Position numbers and translations under genes: made by a program. A DNA stretch of 6,012 nt from Candidatus Hestiella acidicharens. GTDB lineage: Archaea; Thermoproteota; Thermoprotei_A; Sulfolobales; Acidilobaceae. Shown here in pieces: positions 1 to 4,995 of the stretch (the stretch's first letter is position 1; the number at the start of each line of letters is the position of its first letter). The DNA lies in contig WAJZ01000014.1 in assembly GCA_015523575.1 (NCBI GenBank), positions 1 through 6,012 on the forward strand. The letters are read 5' to 3'. The notes below the pieces were generated by a model that did no database searches, was not told the DNA's origin, and saw nothing but the letters and a program-made list of their open reading frames with translations.

Positions 1-378
1 ATTTTCTATATTAACTACAATTGGTTTATTGGATTTTCCATAAAAGATGATTGCATCCAGCCCGGCTTTTCTCATCTCTACTGAAAAGATTGTGCCTATG
101 TTTCCATCGCCATATCCACCTGTTAGAGGGCTTTTCGAAGCAACTTGAAGCTTCCCGCTACTAGGCAGGGGAAGCCCAGTCAACGGGCCTATAGAGAAAA
201 CAAGTAGATTTTCTGGTGAGAACGGATCTACTTGAGGAGGGTTATATTCCCATAGCAACCTTATTGCGAGTCCTCTTCCGCCAAGGTATTCTTTAGCCCA
301 TTCCTTTGGATAGTTGATGGTCTTTGCTTCATTTTTACTTAAGTTGACCCAAAGTAGCTTTCCACTCCAGCCTTTCAT
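1..378 (-). CDS. Aldehyde:ferredoxin oxidoreductase (tungsten enzyme), N-terminal part, cut by window edge
   Basis: This is the start of an AOR-family tungstopterin oxidoreductase, which oxidises aldehydes to carboxylic acids and reduces ferredoxin in the cytoplasm. Only 126 codons are visible; family members are about 600 residues, so the [4Fe-4S]-binding and C-terminal domains lie beyond position 1. The visible part is the N-terminal cofactor-binding domain. It begins MKGWSGKLLWVNLS, followed by the family signatures YLGGRGLA (residues 31-38), DPFSPEN (51-57), GPLTG (64-68), SKSPLTG (81-87), a GDGNIGT segment (90-96) and AGLDAI (105-110). From memory these align with Pyrococcus furiosus AOR. 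The frame is open without stops to the edge. I chose ATG 378 because GGTGA precedes it by 5 nt and the family starts with M-x-G-W/N; an in-frame ATG at 390 would add MVKK. The gene diverges from the eS25 cluster. The substrate cannot be told from this part. Confidence 0.9.
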   Translation of the reverse strand, partial: MKGWSGKLLWVNLSKNEAKTINYPKEWAKEYLGGRGLAIRLLWEYNPPQVDPFSPENLLVFSIGPLTGLPLPSSGKLQVASKSPLTGGYGDGNIGTIFSVEMRKAGLDAIIFYGKSNKPIVVNIEN

Positions 379-383
379 TTTTT

Positions 384-388
384 TCACC
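384..388 (-). promoter_or_regulatory. Shine-Dalgarno site deciding the AOR start
   Basis: On the minus strand GGTGA lies 5 nt before ATG 378. It matches the GGTGA found 4 nt before the isomerase start in this window and complements the archaeal 16S 3' end. It overlaps an upstream in-frame ATG (390-388) and GTG (387-385). This favours ATG 378 over ATG 390, although a leaderless start at 390 cannot be excluded. Confidence 0.5.
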
Positions 389-410
389 ATTAAACTATGG
401 TTTGTGCAGA

Positions 411-418
411 AATTTATA
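411..418 (-). promoter_or_regulatory. Probable TATA box of the AOR gene
   Basis: The minus strand reads TATAAATT here. A start site about 25 bp downstream would fall near position 390, giving either a leaderless transcript from ATG 390 or a leader of about a dozen nucleotides before ATG 378. This is inferred from sequence and spacing only. Confidence 0.5.
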
Positions 419-467
419 GTTTGGGTAAAAATAATTATGGCTTGAAAGCAAAATTAATAATAGAGAG

Positions 468-474
468 TTATAAT
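468..474 (+). promoter_or_regulatory. Probable TATA box for the DUF2153-like/eS25 cluster
   Basis: TTATAAT sits in the 133-bp spacer between the divergent AOR gene and the DUF2153-like gene. A start about 25 bp downstream (near 496) would leave a short leader that carries the GAGGTG site at 499-504. The rest of the spacer is A/T-rich, and I saw no RNA gene or convincing operator in it. Confidence 0.45.
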
Positions 475-498
475 AGGGTTAGATTGCACTTAGATACG

Positions 499-504
499 AG
501 AGGT
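499..504 (+). promoter_or_regulatory. Shine-Dalgarno site deciding the DUF2153-like start
   Basis: GAGGTG precedes ATG 512 by 7 nt. The alternative in-frame GTG at 503 overlaps this site and has no ribosome-binding site of its own, so ATG 512 is preferred. Confidence 0.65.
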
Positions 505-511
505 GGAAAGG

Positions 512-940
512 ATGTCAAGATATGTGCAAGATGTAAACGAATTTTTAAAAAACCTAGACAGATGGATAGGTATGCAGGAAAGCGTGCTAGAGTCTTTTAC
601 GAAGAACTATTCGAGGGTTAGGGAATCTGACAGGTTAGACATAATTGTGCACACAAGGATAGCCTTTAACCATATAATAAGAACCTTAAAAGCCTTTGAT
701 GATTGGCTCCAAGATCCATTTATAACCACAAACGCGCCGAAGGAATCGTTGGTTAAGGTATGGGACCAAACAGTAAATATATTGCAAGAAATACTTAAGA
801 TGGACATAGGGCATACTTCACAAATGAGGGACACGCTTGAGAAGCTATCGAAAGAAGGGAAACTTAACCCTATAATAATTAGGTTTAGGGAGGGTCCTGA
901 GAGCAGAAATGAGGGAAGGGGTACTACAATAACCTTCTAA
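512..940 (+). CDS. Conserved archaeal hypothetical protein, probable DUF2153 family
   Basis: The product is a 142-residue soluble protein of unknown function. It appears almost wholly alpha-helical and has no signal peptide or membrane segment. Visible landmarks are NLDRWIGMQESVL (residues 14-26), a central RLDIIVHTRIAFNHIIRTLK stretch (41-60), AFDDWLQDPF (61-70), DIGHTSQMRDTLEKL (98-112) and EGKLNP (115-120). The last 20 or so residues are charged, glycine-containing and probably disordered. From memory the W-Q-E-S motif, the R-T-x-K-A-F-D-x-W-L-Q-D-P block and the HTSQ block match the crenarchaeal DUF2153 family, but I could not run a profile search. The start rests on the GAGGTG site before ATG 512. 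It is the first gene of a plus-strand cluster, 44 bp before eS25, so a link to translation is possible by context only. Confidence 0.75.
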   Translation: MSRYVQDVNEFLKNLDRWIGMQESVLESFTKNYSRVRESDRLDIIVHTRIAFNHIIRTLKAFDDWLQDPFITTNAPKESLVKVWDQTVNILQEILKMDIGHTSQMRDTLEKLSKEGKLNPIIIRFREGPESRNEGRGTTITF

Positions 941-942
941 AA

Positions 943-949
943 TTTTTAA
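943..949 (+). promoter_or_regulatory. Possible TATA box of the eS25 gene
   Basis: TTTTTAA directly follows the stop codon of the upstream gene. A start about 25 bp downstream (near 971) would give a leader of about 14 nt made up mostly of the GGTGGTGAT ribosome-binding site. eS25 could therefore have its own promoter as well as reading through from the DUF2153-like gene. Confidence 0.4.
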
Positions 950-973
950 GCAAGGTGGACAACTAGGATTTTT

Positions 974-982
974 GGTGGTGAT
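974..982 (+). promoter_or_regulatory. Extended Shine-Dalgarno site deciding the eS25 TTG start
   Basis: GGTGGTGAT ends 2 nt before TTG 985. Its GGTGAT part is fully complementary to the ATCACC of the archaeal 16S rRNA 3' end. This strong pairing may offset the weak TTG start codon. No in-frame ATG or GTG lies near the expected N-terminus. Confidence 0.6.
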
Positions 983-984
983 AA

Positions 985-1248
985 TTGCCTAAAGAAAGAA
1001 AGTCGTCCAGGCAAAGAGAGGAAAAGAGGGAGGAGAGCGTTTTTGAGATAAGTAGAGGGTTACTTGCAAGAGTAAAGAAGGACGTAGAAAGGGTGAGCTA
1101 TATTACTCCATATAAGGCCTCGGTAAGCTATGGAATACCCATATCCGTTGCAAGAAGATTATTAAAGGAGCTGGAGGGGGAAGGTCTTTTAACGCTCTAT
1201 TCTAGGAGCAAGAGAAATCCTATATATGTTCCTAGGGGCAATCAATAA
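985..1248 (+). CDS. rps25e: 30S ribosomal protein eS25 (S25e)
   Basis: This is a small-subunit ribosomal protein shared by archaea and eukaryotes, where it lies in the head of the 30S/40S subunit. The 87-residue product has a short basic, charged tail (residues 1-18, rich in K, R and E) followed by one winged-helix domain. The diagnostic segment runs through YITPYKASVSYGI (39-51), the recognition helix SVARRLLKELEGEGLL (54-69), and the wing ending in NPIYVP (78-83). It is somewhat shorter than many crenarchaeal homologues, mainly because the lysine-rich N-terminal extension is short. Translation starts at TTG after an extended GGTGGTGAT site. The gene lies 44 bp after the DUF2153-like gene and 44 bp before the FAD oxidoreductase. 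Identification rests on motif recognition and the overall fit of size and charge. Confidence 0.88.
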   Translation: MPKERKSSRQREEKREESVFEISRGLLARVKKDVERVSYITPYKASVSYGIPISVARRLLKELEGEGLLTLYSRSKRNPIYVPRGNQ

Positions 1249-1252
1249 ATAT
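1245..1252 (+). promoter_or_regulatory. Weak candidate TATA box upstream of the FAD oxidoreductase
   Basis: ATAAATAT overlaps the eS25 stop codon. A start about 25 bp downstream (near 1274) would leave a leader of about 19 nt containing GGTG at 1281-1284. The match is plausible, but A/T-rich spacers make such matches common, and read-through from eS25 is equally possible. Confidence 0.25.
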
Positions 1253-1292
1253 TTCTTAGCTTTGCTCATTAATATTTGTTGGTGCCTTCAAG

Positions 1293-2576
1293 ATGCCAGA
1301 TTATATAGTGGTTGGAGCTGGTATTGTAGGTTTAGCTACAGCATACCATTTAGCCTTAGAGGATAGAGGTTCAAGTATTTTAGTTGTTGACAAGGCTGAT
1401 GGACCTGGAGGTGGCGATACATCAAAAAGTGCAGCAGCGTTTAGGACTGCCTTTACGAGCAAGGTAAACATAATGCTATCAAAAACGAGTATATCCTTCT
1501 ATGAAAGCATAGAGAAAAAAGAAAAGTTTGACCTTGGAATGAAGAAAATAGGGTATCTCTTAGCACTAGGAAGGAAATGGTACAATAGCATATTGGATGG
1601 TATAAGGGTTGCTGAGAAGATGGGTGTCAGGCTTACGGAGGTCGATAGTAGCTTGCTTGATAGGATTCACATGGAACGCTATGTGTCAAACACTGAAGAG
1701 GGAAGCTTAATGGAAGCAGAAGATATATATAAATCATACCTCTTTTTAGATGCTGGAATCCTGGATCCGGAAAAATTGGTTGATTATTATTACAACAAGC
1801 TCAGGAGCTTAGGTGTGAATTTTTCTTTTGGTGATGGTATAAGGGATTTCATGTTAGAGGCTAAAGAACCGTTAGGTATAGAAGGTGAGCCCTTTCCCTG
1901 GGAAGATATAAAAGTTAAGGGAGTGTTGCTCAATAATGGGCAAACCGTAAGGGCAAAAAAGAAAGTAATAGCCGCTATGGGCGCTTGGAGTAATCTCTAC
2001 CTCAACAAAATAGGCGTTGACAGCTATAGTAGACCTAAGAAAAGGCAGATATTCTCTATAAAAGCTGATAGGAAAGATCTAAAGGATTTATTGTTTGTTG
2101 ATGGGTTCAACGAAGAAAAAGTAATGCCCTTTACGATATTGCCAAAAGGGGTATATATAAGGCCAAACCCGAGCGAAGGTACCTTCTGGACAGGTTTGAG
2201 TGATGAGCTAAACAGGCCGATAGAAGTGGAAGAAGAGCCGCTGCCAGAGGAAAATTATTATGTATATGGAATACTTCCTGTACTCTCCCTGTACTTTAAG
2301 CAGTATAGGGACGTATATCCATACTCGTCTTGGGCAGGTCATTACGATATAAGCTTCGATGGTCAGCCTGTAATATATGAACCTTTTAACAGTAACTTAG
2401 TAGTTTCTGCTGGAACTAGTGGTAGCGGTATAATGAAGGGTGATGCAATAGGTAGAATAACAGCTGCGGTCTCTATGGATAAGGAGGTTGCAATGCTTTA
2501 TGATGGAGTAGAGTTTAAAACCCATTGGCTTGGCTTGGATAAGAGAGTGATAGATAAGGAGTTGCTGATATTTTGA
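1293..2576 (+). CDS. FAD-dependent oxidoreductase, DAO family (sarcosine oxidase beta-like)
   Basis: The product is a 427-residue soluble flavoprotein of the D-amino acid oxidase/glycine oxidase/sarcosine dehydrogenase superfamily (DAO fold). It has the N-terminal Rossmann motif YIVVGAGIVGLATAYHLA (residues 4-21, G8-x-G10-x-x-G13), and acidic D33 closes the second strand, as expected for FAD ribose binding. Next comes a SAAAFRTAF segment (46-54), typical of SoxB-like enzymes. The AAMGAWSN segment (227-234) is the second flavin-contact motif, and the C-terminal SWAGHYDISFDGQPVI (346-361) and SAGTSGSGIMKG (372-383) close the FAD site. GGTG at 1281-1284 lies 8 nt before ATG 1293. The family oxidises C-N bonds of amino acids or N-methyl amines; the actual substrate cannot be read from sequence. 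The gene overlaps the DHPS-like gene by 4 bp, so the two probably act or are regulated together. Alternatives within the superfamily include proline or glycerol-3-phosphate dehydrogenase-like enzymes. Confidence 0.85.
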   Translation: MPDYIVVGAGIVGLATAYHLALEDRGSSILVVDKADGPGGGDTSKSAAAFRTAFTSKVNIMLSKTSISFYESIEKKEKFDLGMKKIGYLLALGRKWYNSILDGIRVAEKMGVRLTEVDSSLLDRIHMERYVSNTEEGSLMEAEDIYKSYLFLDAGILDPEKLVDYYYNKLRSLGVNFSFGDGIRDFMLEAKEPLGIEGEPFPWEDIKVKGVLLNNGQTVRAKKKVIAAMGAWSNLYLNKIGVDSYSRPKKRQIFSIKADRKDLKDLLFVDGFNEEKVMPFTILPKGVYIRPNPSEGTFWTGLSDELNRPIEVEEEPLPEENYYVYGILPVLSLYFKQYRDVYPYSSWAGHYDISFDGQPVIYEPFNSNLVVSAGTSGSGIMKGDAIGRITAAVSMDKEVAMLYDGVEFKTHWLGLDKRVIDKELLIF

Positions 2577-3934
2577 TTATGAAGGGAAAGGTTAAGAGAA
2601 TACTTTTGATCACATCAAAGAAAACTGAAAGGTTAGAAGGCTATCTTTTTAGCAAGCTTAAGGTTAGAGGCTATAGCTTTGATCTGCTGGAAGTGAGAGA
2701 TATATATTATCTTAGCCAAAGAGATTTGATGGATAGGATAAAACCATTCATTAATAGCTATGATATAATTATACTTCCAGGAAACATAGCAGGAAATTTT
2801 TCGAAATTTTCAAAAAAAGTGGTGAAAGGAACTGAGGCACCATTCTATTTGCATGAGTATCTAAGGTATAAAAAACCTGAAGAGTTAAGCCAAGAGTTGC
2901 CAGCAGAGAAAGCTTTTCCTGATATAACGAAATTAATAGCCTCTAAAGCATTAAAGGAAGCTAGCTCCAATTATAAATATGCCTATAAGATAAGGGAGTT
3001 GAAGATACCTTACAAACCCCCACCCTTGTTAGTTTTCTCCGAAATATTTCCTAAAGACAGCTTGGAGGCATTGAATAAGGCAAGGTATTTTCTTAGGAGT
3101 GGAGCAGATGCACTAGTTGTGAGCTATAATCCTAACTTAGATTTTTCAGAACTTAGGAATGCACTTAAAACATTGAGACAGGAAACAAGGAAACCGATAG
3201 GCCTGGACGCGCCTATTCATGTTATGAGGGAGCTATACGATTATGTGGATATATTGCTGAGCTTTGATATGCTTAGCGTTAAGCAAAACGCTAAATGGAT
3301 TAAGAATAAGGCAAGCGTGGTTTTACTTGATGATATTAACAAGGTCGATGAGTTAATAAAGGTAGCTAGGGCGAATGAATTGAAAATAATAGTGGATCCA
3401 GTAACCTATCCCTCAATTTATCCGGGAGTACTCCAAACATTCTTAAGAGCAAGGAAGATAGCAAGAAGGTATAAGATACCTATCATGCTGGGTCTTCTAA
3501 ACATCACTGAGTTGGCTGATGTAGACTCAAGTGGTCTAAACGGGTTTGCAACCTTCTTAGCAGCAGAGGCTGGTATAAGCATTATACTAATAGGGGAGGA
3601 AAGCGTGAAATCAAGAGGAAGCGTTTATGAAGCTAGAATCGCAAGTGATATGTCTTCGGTTTCTTTAAAGCTAGGAAAACCCCCTAAGGACATAGGCTTG
3701 GATCTCTTGGCTGTTAAGGAAAAAAACTGGGCACATGACAATATAGTTAGAGGTAATGGTGAGACTTTGTGGATTAAGGTTAATGGGGAGGATATAGAAG
3801 TTAATTGCAGGCAGGAGTGTCCATTAGATGTCTTTGAGCGGATAGAAGGCTTAAGTACAAAGGAAGTTTTCAATATAAGCATAATGATATATAGGTATTG
3901 TTCGCCTTGGTCAAAGGACTGGAAGTGCCTTTAA
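2573..3934 (+). CDS. Dihydropteroate synthase-like protein (archaeal DHPS-related family, DUF6513 plus DHPS-like barrel)
   Basis: The product is a 453-residue soluble protein. Residues about 7-130 form an alpha/beta domain (KRILLITSKKTERLEGYLF, then DIIILPGNIAGN at 64-75) that fits the DUF6513 N-terminal domain. Residues about 150-365 form a DHPS-like TIM barrel: SGADALVV (176-183), KPIGLDAP (207-214), LLSFD (228-232), IIVDPVTYP (272-280), LLNITELADVDSSGLN (308-323) and GEESVKSRGSVYEARIA (341-357). The N-(I/V)-T-E-L-x-D-x-D-S and K-(S/T)-R-G-(S/A)-V blocks are hallmarks of the archaeal DHPS-related family as I recall it. This family has been linked to folate or methanopterin-type pterin synthesis, but its exact reaction in crenarchaea is uncertain. 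The tail carries C412, C416, C443 and C452. TTG 2573 overlaps the previous stop (TTGA); ATG 2579 is an equally plausible start. AAGGAG at 2556-2561 is the likely ribosome site. Confidence 0.82.
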   Translation: MIMKGKVKRILLITSKKTERLEGYLFSKLKVRGYSFDLLEVRDIYYLSQRDLMDRIKPFINSYDIIILPGNIAGNFSKFSKKVVKGTEAPFYLHEYLRYKKPEELSQELPAEKAFPDITKLIASKALKEASSNYKYAYKIRELKIPYKPPPLLVFSEIFPKDSLEALNKARYFLRSGADALVVSYNPNLDFSELRNALKTLRQETRKPIGLDAPIHVMRELYDYVDILLSFDMLSVKQNAKWIKNKASVVLLDDINKVDELIKVARANELKIIVDPVTYPSIYPGVLQTFLRARKIARRYKIPIMLGLLNITELADVDSSGLNGFATFLAAEAGISIILIGEESVKSRGSVYEARIASDMSSVSLKLGKPPKDIGLDLLAVKEKNWAHDNIVRGNGETLWIKVNGEDIEVNCRQECPLDVFERIEGLSTKEVFNISIMIYRYCSPWSKDWKCL

Positions 3935-3938
3935 GGTT

Positions 3939-4763
3939 TTATTCAAGCATTAAGTCTAAGTCGCTTATGACTTTCTGCAGTTTTTCATACAGCCTTTCAT
4001 TTACCATAGTCTTTATAGCACACCTGAGACAGAGAGGCGTAATCGTTATAAAGCCTCTTTTAAGGTAATAAGTATCGCTACCTTCTGGACCATCATCATA
4101 AGCTTCATTTATATTATCGGTCTCCCAGCCCATGACGTGAAATAAACAATTTTCTTTATCCTCTACCTTCACGCTTATGTTTGATTGCCATGATAAGAAT
4201 GAAAACTTTATTCCAAGGGGTTTTGTTGGCGGGAAGTTTATGTTGATTAGGTCAACTGCATTGTTATTAAGCATCTCACTCAACATTATTTTAACTATCT
4301 TTCCTGCAATCCTTGATGCATTGTAAAGAAGATCTACTTGAGCCGGACTTCTTATACCTCTTAATATTCCAAGGCTTATAGCTATTGACTTTTTTCCAAA
4401 AAGCACACCTTCCAAGGCAGCACCTATTGTGCCACTTGTAAAAAAATCCATTGTACCTATATTGGGACCTATGTTTATGCCCGAAACAATAATTTTTACA
4501 TCTACTCCTTTCAGCAAGTGCTTAATGGCTATTGCTACAGCATCTGCTGGCCTTCCATCAACTGCCCAAGACTTCACTGCGTTTTTCATGTTAAACGGCG
4601 AAACTTTTACATGAAAGGTGTGGGACTTACCAGATCCGCTTACCTGAGTACTTGGTGCAACTACATACACGTCAAATTCATTTTTATTCAGCTCATCAAC
4701 AATAGCCTTCAATCCAATACTATTAATGCCGTCATCATTTGTCACTAATATTGCATTATGCAT
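3939..4763 (-). CDS. surE: 5'/3'-nucleotidase SurE
   Basis: SurE is a metal-dependent phosphatase that removes phosphate from nucleoside monophosphates in the cytoplasm. The 274-residue product begins MHNAILVTNDDG; D10 and D11 are the metal-binding aspartates. S42 lies in VSGSGKSHT (41-49). N97, in VSGINIGPNIG (93-103), supplies the other metal ligand. The TSGTIGAALEG motif (109-119) is intact, so the active site looks complete. GWETDNINEAYDDGPEGSDTYYL near the C-terminus corresponds to the family's W-x-T-D and D-x-D regions, and ITITPL closes the core. An ATG at 4838 would add 25 residues. I reject it because GGTG lies 6 nt before ATG 4763, family members start directly with this strand, and a TATA box (4797-4808) falls within the would-be extension. 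The gene diverges from the isomerase and its stop lies 4 bp from that of the DHPS-like gene. Confidence 0.95.
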   Translation of the reverse strand: MHNAILVTNDDGINSIGLKAIVDELNKNEFDVYVVAPSTQVSGSGKSHTFHVKVSPFNMKNAVKSWAVDGRPADAVAIAIKHLLKGVDVKIIVSGINIGPNIGTMDFFTSGTIGAALEGVLFGKKSIAISLGILRGIRSPAQVDLLYNASRIAGKIVKIMLSEMLNNNAVDLININFPPTKPLGIKFSFLSWQSNISVKVEDKENCLFHVMGWETDNINEAYDDGPEGSDTYYLKRGFITITPLCLRCAIKTMVNERLYEKLQKVISDLDLMLE

Positions 4764-4769
4764 ATACGG

Positions 4770-4773
4770 CACC
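4770..4773 (-). promoter_or_regulatory. Shine-Dalgarno site deciding the surE start
   Basis: On the minus strand GGTG (within AAGGTG) lies 6 nt before ATG 4763. The upstream ATG at 4838 has no comparable site. This supports the 274-residue form of SurE. Confidence 0.65.
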
Positions 4774-4796
4774 TTGGCAAAGTGTCTATTATCATG

Positions 4797-4808
4797 TATA
4801 TATATTAA
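4797..4808 (-). promoter_or_regulatory. Probable TATA box of surE
   Basis: The minus strand reads TTAATATATACA. A start about 25 bp downstream would fall near 4778, leaving a leader of about 15 nt with the GGTG site just before ATG 4763. The fit of box, ribosome site and start codon supports the assignment. Confidence 0.55.
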
Positions 4809-4840
4809 TTGGTAGCGTTTCTGAAAAATTTTCCTCATTT

Positions 4841-4880
4841 CTTGTGCTTGGCAAAGGATTGATTGCCATCACGCACCAAG
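4841..4880. repeat. Imperfect inverted repeat (possible hairpin or operator) in the surE/isomerase spacer
   Basis: Three paired blocks can be drawn: CTTG 4841-4844 with CAAG 4877-4880, TGC 4845-4847 with GCA 4873-4875, and TGGCAA 4849-4854 with TTGCCA 4863-4868. This gives 13 base pairs with a one-base bulge at 4876, a small internal loop (4848 against 4869-4872) and an 8-nt apical loop. It lies between the two predicted TATA boxes of the divergent genes, outside both predicted transcripts. It is therefore either a protein-binding site or part of a separate small RNA. No family is recognised. Confidence 0.4.
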
Positions 4881-4954
4881 TTATGGGACCTGCTAACAAT
4901 TGTCGGTTATCGTGGCTTTAAGCAAAATTTTTAGGTAGATGTAAGCCTTTTTTA

Positions 4955-4962
4955 TTTATATA
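4955..4962 (+). promoter_or_regulatory. Probable TATA box of the phosphoglucose/phosphomannose isomerase gene
   Basis: TTTATATA is a near-ideal archaeal TATA box. A start about 25 bp downstream would fall near 4984, giving a leader of roughly 12 nt that contains GGTGA (4987-4991), which ends 4 nt before ATG 4996. This is the best promoter match in the window. Confidence 0.65.
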
Positions 4963-4995
4963 TGGGGAATACCATTATGTAGCATAGGTGAAAGA

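Noticed and set aside
397..621. Open plus-strand frame of 74 codons starting in the AOR/DUF2153-like spacer
   Set aside because: It has no ribosome-binding site and runs out of frame through the start of the better supported gene at 512-940. Its C-terminal half is an off-frame reading of that gene and shows no recognisable motif.
607..834. Minus-strand open frame opposite the DUF2153-like gene
   Set aside because: It is antisense to a gene with a good start and conserved-looking motifs, has no ribosome site or promoter, and shows no family resemblance.
3625..3882. Minus-strand open frame opposite the end of the DHPS-like gene
   Set aside because: It is an antisense shadow of a clear coding region; the serine/leucine-rich composition is typical of reverse-frame translation.
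4764..4838. 25-residue N-terminal extension of SurE from ATG 4838
   Set aside because: It has no ribosome site, it contains the predicted surE TATA box, and the family begins at the strand following ATG 4763, which has GGTG at good spacing.
4881..4920. tRNA-like or box C/D RNA-like remnant in the surE/isomerase spacer
   Set aside because: No cloverleaf, no T-arm consensus and no paired C and D boxes could be found. ACAATTGT at 4896-4903 is only an 8-bp palindrome.
4429..4921. Several short plus-strand frames (4429-4614, 4518-4748, 4739-4921) over surE and its upstream spacer
   Set aside because: The first two are antisense to conserved SurE motifs. The third crosses the surE start and its TATA box, lacks a Shine-Dalgarno site and has no recognisable content.
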